A stretch of 64,000 nucleotides of DNA from Rhodoplanes sp. Z2-YC6860 (GCF_001579845.1 NZ_CP007440.1:3866029-3930028), one strand, 5' to 3'; shown: positions 53,154 to 63,315, counted from the stretch's first letter. Notes: a model not told the origin generated them from the letters alone. A program made the numbers and translations.

Positions 53154-54347
53154 ATGACGAACGTCGACTCGAGCGCCAGCACCCCGCGGCCCAAACCGCC
53201 TCTGATCTATGATCCGAAAGTGCGCAGCATCGCCTATCAGGCGGTGCTGTGCGCGGTCATCGCTTTTCTCGCCTGGGGCGCGATCTACAACGCTGCTGAG
53301 AATCTCGCCCGCGCCAAGATCGCGTCGGGTTTCGGGTTCTGGGAGAACACCGCGGGCTTCGATATCAGTCAAAGCCTGATCGATTATTCGATCACTTCGA
53401 CATACGGCCGCGCCTTCTGGGTCGGGCTTCTGAACACGCTTCTGGTCGCCGCGCTGGGGATCGTGTTTGCGACCATTCTTGGCTTCATCGTCGGCATCGC
53501 GCGGTTGTCCAAGAACTGGCTGGTTGCGAAGCTTGCCGGCGGCTATGTCGAGATCATCCGCAACGTACCGCTCTTGCTGCAGCTTCTGTTCTGGTACAAC
53601 GCCGTGCTGAGAGCGCTGCCCGGCACCCGTGACAGCCTTGCGTTTCCCGGCGGCGCCTTCCTCAACAACCGCGGCCTGTTCCTGCCGCAACCGGTGTTCC
53701 AGCCGGCAGCGCGCTGGACGCTGGTTGCGTTCTTGGCAGGCGTCGTCGTGGCGTTCATCTATCGCGCATGGGCTCATCGCCGGCAAATGAGCACCGGCCA
53801 GCAAGCACCCGTGCTCTGGGTGGCGCTCGCGCTGGTCGTCGCGGTGCCTCTCGTGGTGTTCGCCATCACAGGCTTTCCGGTGCAGTTCACCTTCCCCGAG
53901 GCTGGGCGCTTCAACATTCGCGGCGGCATCGAGATCCTGCCGGAGTTCATGGCGTTGCTGTTCGGGCTTGTGATCTACACTGCGGCCTTTATCGCAGAAG
54001 TGGTCCGGGCCGGCATCGTGTCGGTGGCGAGAGGACAGACCGAGGCGGCCTATTCGCTGGGGCTGCGTCCCGGACCGACGCTGCGACTGGTCGTGGTGCC
54101 GCAGGCGATGCGCGTGATCGTGCCGCCGCTCACCAACCAGTATCTCAACCTCACCAAGAATTCCTCGCTCGCGGTCGCTATCGGATATCCAGATCTCGTG
54201 CAGATCTTTGCCGGCACGGTGCTCAACCAGACCGGTCAGGCCGTCGAGGTGATCGCCATCACCATGGCGGTCTATCTCGCGATCAGCCTCGTCACGTCGG
54301 GCCTGATGAATCTCTACAACCGCCGCATCGCCCTGGTGGAGCGCTGA
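53154..54347 (+). CDS. aapQ: General L-amino acid ABC transporter permease
   Basis: A 397-residue inner-membrane permease of the His/Glu/Gln/Arg family. TYGRAFWVGLLNTLLVAALG and the coupling segment EAAYSLGLRPGPTLRLVVVP (EAA loop) are clear. It has about eight helices with a long insertion, as in other AapQ proteins. It pairs with AapM. Confidence 0.95.
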   Translation: MTNVDSSASTPRPKPPLIYDPKVRSIAYQAVLCAVIAFLAWGAIYNAAENLARAKIASGFGFWENTAGFDISQSLIDYSITSTYGRAFWVGLLNTLLVAALGIVFATILGFIVGIARLSKNWLVAKLAGGYVEIIRNVPLLLQLLFWYNAVLRALPGTRDSLAFPGGAFLNNRGLFLPQPVFQPAARWTLVAFLAGVVVAFIYRAWAHRRQMSTGQQAPVLWVALALVVAVPLVVFAITGFPVQFTFPEAGRFNIRGGIEILPEFMALLFGLVIYTAAFIAEVVRAGIVSVARGQTEAAYSLGLRPGPTLRLVVVPQAMRVIVPPLTNQYLNLTKNSSLAVAIGYPDLVQIFAGTVLNQTGQAVEVIAITMAVYLAISLVTSGLMNLYNRRIALVER

Positions 54348-54365
54348 GCCAATGAGAAACTTGGC

Positions 54366-55544
54366 ATGAGCGAGATGGCCACGACGACCGATGCTGCAAC
54401 GATGGCAGGTCCGCCGTTCTACATGCGTAAAGAGCCGATCGCGCCGCTGCCGCCGCCGCGCCGCGAGGCTGGCGCGCTCGGCTGGATGCGGCAGAACCTG
54501 TTTTCGTCGCCGCTCAATATCATGCTCACACTCCTGTGTGTGTTCCTGGTCGTCTGGATCGTGCCGCCGCTCGTCAAATTTCTAGTCGTCGATGCGGTTT
54601 GGGAGGGCGCGACCCGTGCCGACTGCCTGGTGCGACCCGACCATCCTGAGATGGGCGCGTGCTGGCCCTTCGTGGCGGACCGCATCAACTTCTTTGTCTA
54701 CGGGTTCTATCCGATCGATCAGCGCTGGCGGGTCAACGGCTTCTTCGCGCTGCTCGCGTTCGGCATTGTCTGGATGGCCTGGCTTGATGCGCCGTTGCGG
54801 AAGCTCGGCGCTTTCTACTTCTTCATCGTGATGCCGGTCGCGTCGGTCATCCTGCTGCGGGGCTTTCCGATGCTTGGTCTGCCCCGTGTGTCGACCGAGC
54901 AATGGGGCGGCGTCCTGGTCACCATCGTGGTCGCGGCGGTCGGCATTGTCGCCTCGCTGCCGCTCGGCATTCTGCTCGCGCTCGGTCGCCGCTCGCACAT
55001 GCCCGCGGTGCGGCTGTTCTCGGTGGTGTTCATCGAGTTCGTGCGTGGCGTGCCGCTGATCACCGTGCTGTTCATGGCGAGCGTGATGCTGCCGCTGTTC
55101 GTGCCTGAAAGCTGGTCGCCGGATAAACTGCTTCGAGCGCTGGTCGGCGTCGCCTTGTTCTCGGCGGCCTATATGGCCGAGGTGGTGCGTGCAGGCCTGC
55201 AGGCCATACCCAAAGGCCAGATCGAGGCTGCGGATGCGCTCGGCTTGGGCTACTGGCGCGCCATGCGCCTGATCGTGCTGCCGCAGGCTTTGCGCATCAC
55301 CATCCCCAACATCGTCAACTCCACCGTGTCGCTGTTCAAGGACACGACCCTCGTGTTCGTCGTTGGCATCTTCGATTTCCTAAAGACGATCGAGGCCGCG
55401 CGCACCGATCCGATCTGGGCGACGCCGGTGACCAGCACCACCGGCTATGCCTTTGCGGCAATCTTCTATCTTATCTGCTGCTACGGGATGTCGCGCTACT
55501 CGCGCATGGTGGAGGCGCGGCTCGACAGAGGCGACAAGCGATGA
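54366..55544 (+). CDS. aapM: General L-amino acid ABC transporter permease
   Basis: A 392-residue permease. [20 protein letters not shown] and the EAA loop [20 protein letters not shown] mark it as AapM. N-terminal Pro/Arg-rich residues precede a first helix ([20 protein letters not shown]). It has a periplasmic stretch with two cysteines ([18 protein letters not shown]), typical of the subunit. Confidence 0.95.
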   Translation: MSEMATTTDAATMAGPPFYMRKEPIAPLPPPRREAGALGWMRQNLFSSPLNIMLTLLCVFLVVWIVPPLVKFLVVDAVWEGATRADCLVRPDHPEMGACWPFVADRINFFVYGFYPIDQRWRVNGFFALLAFGIVWMAWLDAPLRKLGAFYFFIVMPVASVILLRGFPMLGLPRVSTEQWGGVLVTIVVAAVGIVASLPLGILLALGRRSHMPAVRLFSVVFIEFVRGVPLITVLFMASVMLPLFVPESWSPDKLLRALVGVALFSAAYMAEVVRAGLQAIPKGQIEAADALGLGYWRAMRLIVLPQALRITIPNIVNSTVSLFKDTTLVFVVGIFDFLKTIEAARTDPIWATPVTSTTGYAFAAIFYLICCYGMSRYSRMVEARLDRGDKR

Positions 55545-55566
55545 GGCGAGCCACGATGAGGTCAGC

Positions 55567-56313
55567 ATGGCGGTGAATTCCGAAACCGCGATCGAGATGG
55601 CCGGCGTGCACAAGTGGTACGGCGAATTCCATGTGCTTCGCGACATCAATCTCACCGTCGGCAAGGGCGAGCGCATCGTGATCTGCGGGCCGTCGGGCTC
55701 CGGCAAGTCGACCATGATCCGTTGCATCAATCGCCTCGAGGAGCACCAGAAGGGCCGGATCGTCGTCAACAGCACCGAGCTCACTGATGACCTGAAGAAG
55801 ATCGACGAGGTGCGCCGCGAGGTCGGCATGGTGTTCCAGCACTTCAATCTGTTTCCGCATCTCACCGTGCTGGAGAATCTGACGCTGGCGCCGATCTGGG
55901 TGCGCAAGATGCCCAAGCGTCAGGCCGAGGAAGTGGCGATGAACTACCTCACACGAGTCAAGATCCCGGACCAGGCCGGCAAGTATCCGGGTCAGCTTTC
56001 CGGCGGCCAGCAGCAGCGCGTCGCGATTGCGCGCGCGCTCTGCATGAGCCCCAAGATCATGCTGTTCGATGAGCCAACGTCGGCGCTTGACCCGGAAATG
56101 GTCAAGGAGGTGCTCGACACCATGGTGCAACTCGCCGAGTCGGGTATGACCATGCTCGTCGTCACCCACGAGATGGGCTTTGCCCGGCAGGTTGCCAACC
56201 GCATCGTGTTCATGGATGAAGGCCAGATCGTCGAAGCGAATGCTCCGAAGGAGTTCTTCGACAACCCGCAGCACGAGCGTACGAAGCTGTTCTTGAGTCA
56301 AATTTTGCACTGA
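55567..56313 (+). CDS. aapP: General L-amino acid ABC transporter ATPase
   Basis: A 248-residue polar amino acid ABC ATPase. Walker A is GPSGSGKST, the Q-loop lies in MVFQHFNLF, the signature is [15 protein letters not shown], Walker B is [14 protein letters not shown] and the H-loop is VTHEMGF. I choose the ATG at 55567, 22 bases after the aapM stop. It powers AapQM. Confidence 0.96.
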   Translation: MAVNSETAIEMAGVHKWYGEFHVLRDINLTVGKGERIVICGPSGSGKSTMIRCINRLEEHQKGRIVVNSTELTDDLKKIDEVRREVGMVFQHFNLFPHLTVLENLTLAPIWVRKMPKRQAEEVAMNYLTRVKIPDQAGKYPGQLSGGQQQRVAIARALCMSPKIMLFDEPTSALDPEMVKEVLDTMVQLAESGMTMLVVTHEMGFARQVANRIVFMDEGQIVEANAPKEFFDNPQHERTKLFLSQILH

Positions 56314-56600
56314 GCAAGAGGCAGTCGGGGACGGCACTTCGTCGGGGGAGGCCGGCCGGCCGCTGTTGCGGAAACAACGGGGCGCTTGTTTTTGCGGCAG
56401 CCGTCGTCGAGCGGGTGCCTTCGAGCGCATCCGGTTTTGTGTCCGAAAAATTCCCTTTCTGCGTTCGTGAAGATGTTTTGTTAAGCAGTTGATCGGGCGC
56501 GGGGTCGAGCAACCGTCGAATTAACAACGTCTTCACCGATCCTTTGTTAGCTGATGCTGGGTGCGACTGTGTCCTTTGAAAGCTGCTTTGGGACATTCAT

Positions 56601-57680
56601 ATGCGCACCGAAACAGTCCTCTCGGATATTCTGGATTCGGACCGTAACTCTTTCAACTTGGTCCGGCTTGTTGCGGCACTCAGTGTGCTCGTCTCGCATT
56701 CCTGTTCGATGCTGACGGCGGCAAAAAGTTCGGAGCCGCTTGCCGATCTGACGCACTTTTCGCTGGGACAGCACGCGGTGAACGCGTTCTTTGTCATCTC
56801 AGGCTTGACGCTCGCCCAAAGCCTGACGCGAAAGCCCGACCTCGCGCAGTTTGCAAAGGCTCGCTTCCTCAGAATCGTTCCCGGCCTCTTTGTCTATGGG
56901 CTGCTGTTCGCCTTCGTGGCCGGGCCGTTCCTCACATCCGTACGTCTGATCAGTTATTTTACCGACCTCCACACCTGGCTTTATCCGGCGGCCGTCATGT
57001 TGGAGTTTGCGAAGGCCAGTCCGCCGCCTCACATCTTTTCGGGCGCGGCGTTTTCGGAGGCCGTCAACAATCCGCTCTGGACTATCAAATACGAGATCCT
57101 GGCTTACGTCGGGTTGGCGATTCTGTATCGCGTCGGCCTTCTGCATAAGACGCCAGTCTTGCTGGTTGTCTTGGGCTTGGCCTTCACCATGCTCGTGGTC
57201 CTGGGACCTGCTCCGGACGATGGTCCCGCATCGTTCAACCATGCCGCCCGCTACGGGTTTTGCTTTCTGCTTGGCGTGGTCGCTCACCATTTTCGGGATC
57301 GTGTTCCCGTCTCGCCATGGCTTTTGATCGCATCGGCGGGTTTAGCGTATGTGTGTGCTGAGACGAGGTTTGAGGGCGCAGCCTATATGATCCTGGCGGC
57401 GCATTTGGTTCTCGTCGCCGGCGCCCGAGACTATGGAGTGCTGACTGCGTTCTGCCGCAAGACCGACCTTTCATACGGCGTGTACATCTACGGCTGGCCG
57501 GTTCAGCAATCTCTGGTCGCGCTTATCCCAGGCATCGGAGTGGCAAGCCTAATGGTTCTGGCGCTTGCGATCGTGCCGGTCTTCGCTGCGGCGTCGTGGC
57601 GTTGGGTTGAGAAGCCTGCGCTACGGCTCAAGCGGGTCGAGACGCGAGGGCTGTTGTCCCGGGTCAGGCTCGCCTTCTAG
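56601..57680 (+). CDS. Membrane O-acyltransferase (acyltransferase 3 family)
   Basis: A 359-residue polytopic protein of the OatA/NodX/OafA type. FNLVRLVAALSVLVSHSCSM holds the family Arg and His near the N-terminus, and FFVISGLTLAQSL follows. RFLRIVPGLFVYGLLFAFV and WTIKYEILAYVGLAILYRVG are further marks. It has about ten helices and transfers acyl groups to surface sugars. Its upstream 280 bases are lower in GC than its neighbours, and it stands alone, so acquisition by transfer is possible. The sugar target is unknown. Confidence 0.9.
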   Translation: MRTETVLSDILDSDRNSFNLVRLVAALSVLVSHSCSMLTAAKSSEPLADLTHFSLGQHAVNAFFVISGLTLAQSLTRKPDLAQFAKARFLRIVPGLFVYGLLFAFVAGPFLTSVRLISYFTDLHTWLYPAAVMLEFAKASPPPHIFSGAAFSEAVNNPLWTIKYEILAYVGLAILYRVGLLHKTPVLLVVLGLAFTMLVVLGPAPDDGPASFNHAARYGFCFLLGVVAHHFRDRVPVSPWLLIASAGLAYVCAETRFEGAAYMILAAHLVLVAGARDYGVLTAFCRKTDLSYGVYIYGWPVQQSLVALIPGIGVASLMVLALAIVPVFAAASWRWVEKPALRLKRVETRGLLSRVRLAF

Positions 57681-57754
57681 TCTCCGCCAACTGGCGGGGA
57701 GTGGGCCAATCGAGTAGCCTCGCTCGAAAGCAAGTCTGTTTCGGGGAGGCGACG

Positions 57755-58702
57755 ATGATGCGCAGGCTTTGGCTTGCTGCCACACTGCTGGTCGCAGCAA
57801 CGTCTTTGGCGACTGCGCAAACCTATCCCACGCGGCCGATCAACATGGTCGTGCCGTTTCCGCCCGGCGGCAACACCGACTTGATGGCGCGCGCGCTGCA
57901 AACCGAACTGGCAAAAGCGCTGGGTGGCTCGGTGATCATCAGCAACAAGGGTGGTGCGGCCGGCACCATCGGGCTGCTCGATATCGTGAAGGCCGAGCCG
58001 GACGGCTACACCATCGCGCTCACGCCGAACAACCCGGTCACCGCGCAGCCGCACATGCAGGCGAATCTGCGCTTCGGTCTCGACACCTTCCGTTACATTT
58101 GCCTGACCTATTACACGCCCTATGTGCTGATGGCGGGGCCGCAGGCGCCGTTCAAGACCTTCGCCGAGTTTGTGGCATTCGCAAAGGCCAAGCCCGAGAA
58201 CCTGGTCTATGGCCATCCGGGTGTCGCGAGCCAGCCGCACCTCGTGATGCTCGGCGTGCTGAAGGCGGTGGGAGTCGATGGTCTCGGCGTGCCATTCCAG
58301 GGCGCAGGGCCGATGTCGCACGCGCTTCTGGGCGGCACCATCATGGCGATCACAGAAAGTCCGGCGGTGGCGAAGGCCAGCAATCTGCCGGTGTTGGCCG
58401 CGGTCTCGGCGGAACGCATTGCGAGCCTGCCCGATGTGCCGACGATGAAAGAGCTCGGCTACCCCACGATCGGCTTCACGGCCGGCGGGCTGATCGCGCC
58501 GGCTAAGACCTCCGATGCCGCCGCAAGCGTTCTGGAAAAGGCCTGCGCCACCGCGGCGGCCGCGCCCGAATACAAAGCGATCGTCGAGCGCCTCGGCGCC
58601 GAACCGCGTTATCTGCCGGGCCATGAATTCCGCAAAATGTTCGAGGAGGATTCGCGCGCGAGCGCCGAAGCAATCCGCGGCGCGGGCCTTGGAGTGAAGT
58701 GA
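57755..58702 (+). CDS. Bug/TctC-family solute receptor 7
   Basis: A 315-residue orphan receptor. The signal peptide is RRLWLAATLLVAATSLATAQ. YPTRPINMVVPFPPGGNTD, ISNKGGAAGTIGLLDIV and EPDGYTIALTPNNPV are clear Bug motifs. The ATG at 57755 follows GGGGAGG with a 6-base gap. No neighbours of the same pathway are evident. Confidence 0.92.
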   Translation: MMRRLWLAATLLVAATSLATAQTYPTRPINMVVPFPPGGNTDLMARALQTELAKALGGSVIISNKGGAAGTIGLLDIVKAEPDGYTIALTPNNPVTAQPHMQANLRFGLDTFRYICLTYYTPYVLMAGPQAPFKTFAEFVAFAKAKPENLVYGHPGVASQPHLVMLGVLKAVGVDGLGVPFQGAGPMSHALLGGTIMAITESPAVAKASNLPVLAAVSAERIASLPDVPTMKELGYPTIGFTAGGLIAPAKTSDAAASVLEKACATAAAAPEYKAIVERLGAEPRYLPGHEFRKMFEEDSRASAEAIRGAGLGVK

Positions 58703-58748
58703 ACGAGGCGCACTTGCACCATGCGGACTTCGTCTGTACGCAGCCGTC

Positions 58749-59285
58749 ATGTCCGATGTGATTGCTGTCGAGCTTCATCCCCATTCACCGCGCAGGGCCG
58801 AGATGGCGCGAGCCGAAACCGTGCGCCTCCACGGCGCGCTGGGGAGCGTGCTGACGACGGTGCATCACATCGGCTCGACGTCCATTCCCGGTATCATGGC
58901 CAAGCCGATCGTCGATCTCATTCCGGTCGCCTCGGACCTGGCGAGCCTCGATCGGGCCATGCCGCGCGTCGAAGCGCTTGGCTATGAATGTCTCGGTGAG
59001 TTCGGGCTGGCCGGACGGCGCTACTGCCGGCGCAACGATCCCGTCACCGGCAAGCGCGCGTACCAATTGCACTGTTACGCGGAGGGGTGGCCCGACATCG
59101 ATCGGCATGTCGCCTTCGCGGACTACCTCCGCCTCCATCCGCTGATTGCGAAAGAATACGAGGCCGAGAAGGTCCGGGCTGCCGCGCTGCATCCAGACAA
59201 CATGTTCGACTACAACGATGCCAAGAACGATTGGATCAAGCGGACCGAGCAGGACGCGCTTCGCTGGTGGCGGGCGCGGGGCTGA
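58749..59285 (+). CDS. GrpB-family nucleotidyltransferase-like protein
   Basis: A 178-residue member of the GrpB/UPF0157 family, related to nucleotidyltransferases. VHHIGSTSIPGIMAKPIVDL is the diagnostic motif, with the GST and D-x-I residues of the fold, and FADYLRLHPLIAKEYEAEK is also typical. The cellular role of the family is not firmly known; some members are fused to CoaE. It may modify small metabolites or RNA. Confidence 0.85.
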   Translation: MSDVIAVELHPHSPRRAEMARAETVRLHGALGSVLTTVHHIGSTSIPGIMAKPIVDLIPVASDLASLDRAMPRVEALGYECLGEFGLAGRRYCRRNDPVTGKRAYQLHCYAEGWPDIDRHVAFADYLRLHPLIAKEYEAEKVRAAALHPDNMFDYNDAKNDWIKRTEQDALRWWRARG

Positions 59286-59318
59286 TGGTTTCGGTCAATC
59301 CTTGCCGATCCTGGTCAT

Positions 59319-60356
59319 TCAATGAGCCAGCGCGCCGTTGGCCTGTTTCCAGGCATTGATGCCGCCCTCGATATGGCAGGCGCTGGTGAGGCCGGCATCC
59401 TGCGCGGCCTGGACCGCCATGGCTGAGCGTTCTCCGAATGCGCAGTAGAACAGGAGCCGTTTGTTGGTCGACACGGCGAGCTCGTGAAGCGTGCCGCCGG
59501 CGCTGATGTTTTCCTGCAGGCTCGGATAGGGCACGTGCAGCGAGCCTGGAATGGTGCCATGCCGCTCGCGCTCGCTCTTCTCGCGCAGGTCGATCATGGC
59601 AACGCTGGGGCTGCCGATCAGGCCCAGCGCCTGCGCGGCGCTGACCGCCCAGCCGCGGCGCGCGACCTCTTCCTGATGCAGGCCGACCTTCATGTTGGCA
59701 GGGATCGCCACGTCCATCATCTTGGGGTTGGCGAGCTTCAGGTTGTTCATCACCGCGACGTATTCGTCGATCGATTTCACCTGCAGGCGCGGGTTGAACG
59801 CCTTTTCCTCGCCGATGGTCGAGACGGTATCGCCTTTGTAGTCGTGGGCCGGGTAGACCAGCGTCGTCTCCGGCAGTTTCAGAAGCCGGCCGAAGATCGA
59901 CTCGTATTGCGCGCGCGGATCGCCGTTCTGGAAATCGGTGCGGCCGGTGCCGCGAATGAGCAACGTGTCGCCGGTGAACACCCGATCCGGCATCACGAAG
60001 CTGTAGGAGTCGTCGGTGTGGCCTGGTGTGTAGAGCACGTCGAGGGCCATCCCCTCGATGGTCAGCTTGTCGCCGTCGGCAAGCCGCATCGAGACGACGT
60101 CGGCCTTGGTCTGCTCGCCCATCACGGTGATGCAGTGGGTCTTGTCGCGCAGCGCACCGAGCCCCGTGATGTGGTCGGCGTGCATGTGGGTGTCGACCGC
60201 TTTGACGAGTTTCAGATCGAGCTCTTTGACGAGCGAGAGATAGCGGTCGACCTTCTCGATCACCGGATCGATGATCAGCGCCTCGCCGCCGCGACGGCTC
60301 GCCATCAGATAGGAGTAAGTGCCGGACGTCTGGTCGAACAACTGGCGAAAGATCAT
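59319..60356 (-). CDS. Persulfide dioxygenase/rhodanese fusion
   Basis: A 345-residue protein. The N-terminal metallo-beta-lactamase domain (about residues 1-230) has THMHADHITG, YTPGHTDDS and YPAHDYKG metal motifs, matching ETHE1-type persulfide dioxygenases. The C-terminal rhodanese domain (about residues 245-345) has active Cys305 in FYCAFGERSA. The fusion oxidises glutathione persulfide to sulfite and transfers sulfane sulfur. It lies 49 bases after the SDR gene and near sseA and cysK, so it belongs to a sulfur cluster. Confidence 0.92.
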   Translation of the reverse strand: MIFRQLFDQTSGTYSYLMASRRGGEALIIDPVIEKVDRYLSLVKELDLKLVKAVDTHMHADHITGLGALRDKTHCITVMGEQTKADVVSMRLADGDKLTIEGMALDVLYTPGHTDDSYSFVMPDRVFTGDTLLIRGTGRTDFQNGDPRAQYESIFGRLLKLPETTLVYPAHDYKGDTVSTIGEEKAFNPRLQVKSIDEYVAVMNNLKLANPKMMDVAIPANMKVGLHQEEVARRGWAVSAAQALGLIGSPSVAMIDLREKSERERHGTIPGSLHVPYPSLQENISAGGTLHELAVSTNKRLLFYCAFGERSAMAVQAAQDAGLTSACHIEGGINAWKQANGALAH

Positions 60357-60405
60357 AGCCCATTCTCCCGCTCGATATCGCAGTAGAATAGCGCGCCTGC
60401 GTCTA

Positions 60406-61167
60406 TCAGGCTATGTAGATCATCTTTCTCGTCATGCCACCATCAACAGTGAAATTTGCTCCGGTAATGAAGCCGGATTTCTCCCGATCGAGCAGGAAAG
60501 CAACCGTTTCGGCGACGTCCTGCGGCCTGCCGACGCGGCCGGCCGGGTGCTGCAGATGGTCGCGGCGCTTGAGCTTGTTGTAGTCGTTGGTGGCGATCCA
60601 GCCGGGGCTCACGCAATTGACGCGCACGTCGGGACCGAGGCTGATGGCGAGGGCATGCGTGAGGGCCACCAGCCCGCCCTTGGACGCCGCATAGGACTCC
60701 GTGTTCGGCTCCGACATCAGCGCGCGGCTCGATGCCACCGTGACGATCGAGCCTTTCGCGGCGCGAAGCGCGCGTTGCGCCTCGCGGGCGAGCAGGAAGG
60801 TCGAGGTGAGGTTGGTGTCGATCACATACCGCCAGTCGTCGAGCGTCATCCGTCGCAGCGGCCGGCGAACCATGACACCCGCATTCGCCACCACCGCGTC
60901 GAGCCGGCCGAAGCGCTCGATCCCAAGCCGCACCGCGTCGCGCACCGCGTCTTCATCGGCTGCGTCGCCTTCGATCGTGGCCGCCGAGCGCGCCCAGCCG
61001 CGGAATTGCTGGGCCAGCCGCGACTTCGGCAGGTCGAACGCGGTCACGCACCAGCCGGCTTCCAGCAGGTGCAACGCAATGGTGCGGCCGATGCCCCTGG
61101 CCGCTCCGGTGACCAGCGCAACAGGGCGGACCGCCCGGGCCGGCGCGCGCGTTCGTGATCGCGCCAT
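60406..61167 (-). CDS. Short-chain dehydrogenase/reductase
   Basis: A 253-residue SDR oxidoreductase. VALVTGAARGIGRTIALHLL is the cofactor site, VVANAGVMVRRP follows, Ser in VTVASSRAL with Tyr and Lys in ESYAASKGGL form the catalytic set, and NCVSPGWIAT is conserved. The substrate is unknown. The ATG at 61167 is only two bases from the sseA stop, so it is co-transcribed with sseA. It may act on a sulfur compound, but context alone does not show this. Confidence 0.9.
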   Translation of the reverse strand: MARSRTRAPARAVRPVALVTGAARGIGRTIALHLLEAGWCVTAFDLPKSRLAQQFRGWARSAATIEGDAADEDAVRDAVRLGIERFGRLDAVVANAGVMVRRPLRRMTLDDWRYVIDTNLTSTFLLAREAQRALRAAKGSIVTVASSRALMSEPNTESYAASKGGLVALTHALAISLGPDVRVNCVSPGWIATNDYNKLKRRDHLQHPAGRVGRPQDVAETVAFLLDREKSGFITGANFTVDGGMTRKMIYIA

Positions 61168-61169
61168 CG

Positions 61170-62030
61170 CTACTCTTTCGTCGTGATCGGCAAGTCCGGC
61201 CGTCCGCCCCATTCGGTCCAGGAGCCGTCATAGAGCGCTTTCGGCGCCTTACCGATGGCATCGAGCGCGAACCACAGCGTGGCCGCCGTGACCCCGGATC
61301 CGCAGCTTGTGATGATCGGCTTGTCGAGATCGACGCCGCCCGCGGTGAAGCGCTCGGTGATCTTGTCGGGCGCGATCAGCCGGCCGTTCTCGACGAGTTC
61401 GCTCGACGGCACGTTCTTGGCGCCGGGCATATGGCCGGAGCGGATGCCCGGCCGCGGCTCGATGTCCTCGCCGCGGAAGCGCCCGGCCGGCCGCGCATCG
61501 ACCACCTGGGCGGTGCTGTCGAGCAGCGCCATCTGCACGTCGGGGACGCCGGCGACGACCCTGGTGTTCAGCTCCGCGTCGAATTTGCGCGGCGTCCGCT
61601 TCACCGCGCCGGATTCGGTCGGCCGGCCTTCGGCCTTCCATTTCGGCAGGCCGCCGTCGAGGATGTAGACGTTCTTGGCGCCGAAGATGCGGAAGGTCCA
61701 CCACACCCGCGGCGAGCCGCCGAGCCCCGACCCGTCATAGACCACGATGGTGTCGTCGCGGCCCACGCCGAGCGCGCCGACGTCCTTGGAGAACTGTTTC
61801 GCTCCCGGCAGCATATGGGGCAGGTCGGTCGAGTGATCGGCGATGGCGTCGATGTCAAAGAACACCGCGCCCGGGATATGGGCGGCGAGGAATTCGGCCT
61901 TGGCGTCGCGTTTCAGCGCCGGCAGGTAGAACGAGCCATCGACGATCGAGACCTCGGGCTCGCCCAGGCGGGCGGCGAGCCAGTCGGTGGTGACCAGGTT
62001 CTTGCTTGAAGGCGGGCGGGTCTCGGCCAT
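61170..62030 (-). CDS. sseA: 3-mercaptopyruvate sulfurtransferase
   Basis: A 286-residue two-domain rhodanese. The active loop is CGSGVTA (Cys243), the sequence type of mercaptopyruvate sulfurtransferase rather than thiosulfate sulfurtransferase. The C-terminal YDGSWTEWG is diagnostic. It transfers sulfur from 3-mercaptopyruvate to acceptors such as thioredoxin or cyanide. It is followed by the SDR gene with a 2-base gap and lies 244 bases after cysK. Confidence 0.94.
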   Translation of the reverse strand: MAETRPPSSKNLVTTDWLAARLGEPEVSIVDGSFYLPALKRDAKAEFLAAHIPGAVFFDIDAIADHSTDLPHMLPGAKQFSKDVGALGVGRDDTIVVYDGSGLGGSPRVWWTFRIFGAKNVYILDGGLPKWKAEGRPTESGAVKRTPRKFDAELNTRVVAGVPDVQMALLDSTAQVVDARPAGRFRGEDIEPRPGIRSGHMPGAKNVPSSELVENGRLIAPDKITERFTAGGVDLDKPIITSCGSGVTAATLWFALDAIGKAPKALYDGSWTEWGGRPDLPITTKE

Positions 62031-62274
62031 GTTCTCTCCGTCGCGGGCTCCCCTGCGTCTTGAGGGACCAGCATATCGCTAACCGGCAGGGAGGGTGCAA
62101 CCCGGGAAGTTGGTCGCGGACGCCAGCCTACACCAACGCAATCCGGACCCGGCGGTTCGGTGCTCTTCTTCTCAACCTGGGTGACCCGCACGGGCCGGGC
62201 TCGCCGGTGGACCGCTCTTGTCTGGATCTGGCAGGCCGAGCCCGCAATGTCGATGAACTGCGCCCGGCGGGTGG

Positions 62275-63315
62275 CTACACCTTCTCGAACGGAATCTCGA
62301 CGTCCGGCGTCTTCTCGATCCAGGCCGGCACTGGCAGGTTCTTCGAGCGCAGGAAAGCCGGGTTGAACAGCTTCGACTGGTAACGCGTACCGCTGTCGCA
62401 AAGGATCGTCACGATCGTGTGGCCCGGTCCAAGCTCCTTGGCGAGCCGGATCGCGCCGACCACGTTGACGCCCGACGAGCCGCCAAGGCAGAGGCCCTCG
62501 TGCTCCAGCAGATCGAAGATCACCGGCACGGCCTCTTCGTCGGGAATGAGATAGGCCTTGTCGACCGTAATGTCGTTGATGATCGGCGTGACGCGGCCGA
62601 GTCCGATGCCCTCGGTGATCGAGCCGCCTTCGGTGGCCTTGGCCTCGCCACTGGTGAACAGGTTGTACATCGCGGCACCCCGCGGGTCGGCGCAGCCAAT
62701 GACGATGTCGCGCTTCTTCTCGCGCAGGAAGATCGAGGTGCCGGCGAGCGTGCCGCCGGTGCCGACGGAGCAGATGAAGCCGTCGACCTTGCCTTGGGTC
62801 TGCTCCCAGATTTCGGGGCCGGTCGACAGATAATGCGCCAGACGGTTGTCGCGGTTGTTCCACTGGTCGGCGAAAAGCACGCCGTTCGGCTCGGTCTTGC
62901 GCAGTTGATCGGCGAGGCGGCGGGCCACGTGTTGATAGTTGTTCGGATTGCTGTAGGGCAGCGCCGGCACCTCGACCAGTTCGGCGCCGCAGAGCCGCAG
63001 CATGTCCTTCTTTTCCTGGCTCTGAGTGTTGGGGATGACGATGAGCGTGCGATAGCCGCGCGCTGCCGCCACCACCGCAAGGCCAATGCCGGTGTTGCCT
63101 GCGGTGCCTTCGACCACAAGCCCGCCGGGCTTGAGGTCGCCGCGCTTCTCGGCCTCCAGGATCATCTGCTTGCCGGGCCGGTCCTTCACCGAACCGCCAG
63201 GATTCATGAACTCGGCCTTGCCCAGGATGGTGCAGCCGGTCGCGGCCGAAGCGCGCTCAAGCTTGATCAGCGGGGTGTGACCGATCGCGTCGACGACGCC
63301 GTTACGGATTTGCAT
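62275..63315 (-). CDS. cysK: Cysteine synthase
   Basis: A 346-residue PLP-dependent O-acetylserine sulfhydrylase. PLP Lys in NPGGSVKDRP, the phosphate loop EGTAGNTGIG, SVGTGGTLAGTS and the Ser of LCLGGSSGVN are present. It makes cysteine from O-acetylserine and sulfide. It heads a minus-strand group with sseA, the SDR and the persulfide dioxygenase. The length is slightly above the usual 310-325, with a C-terminal extension (PAWIEKTPDVEIPFEKV). Confidence 0.94.
   Translation of the reverse strand: MQIRNGVVDAIGHTPLIKLERASAATGCTILGKAEFMNPGGSVKDRPGKQMILEAEKRGDLKPGGLVVEGTAGNTGIGLAVVAAARGYRTLIVIPNTQSQEKKDMLRLCGAELVEVPALPYSNPNNYQHVARRLADQLRKTEPNGVLFADQWNNRDNRLAHYLSTGPEIWEQTQGKVDGFICSVGTGGTLAGTSIFLREKKRDIVIGCADPRGAAMYNLFTSGEAKATEGGSITEGIGLGRVTPIINDITVDKAYLIPDEEAVPVIFDLLEHEGLCLGGSSGVNVVGAIRLAKELGPGHTIVTILCDSGTRYQSKLFNPAFLRSKNLPVPAWIEKTPDVEIPFEKV

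Noticed and set aside
56357-56393. Terminator after aapP
   Set aside because: A GTTG/CAAC core with nearby T residues exists, but the outer stem has mismatches; too weak to list as a feature.
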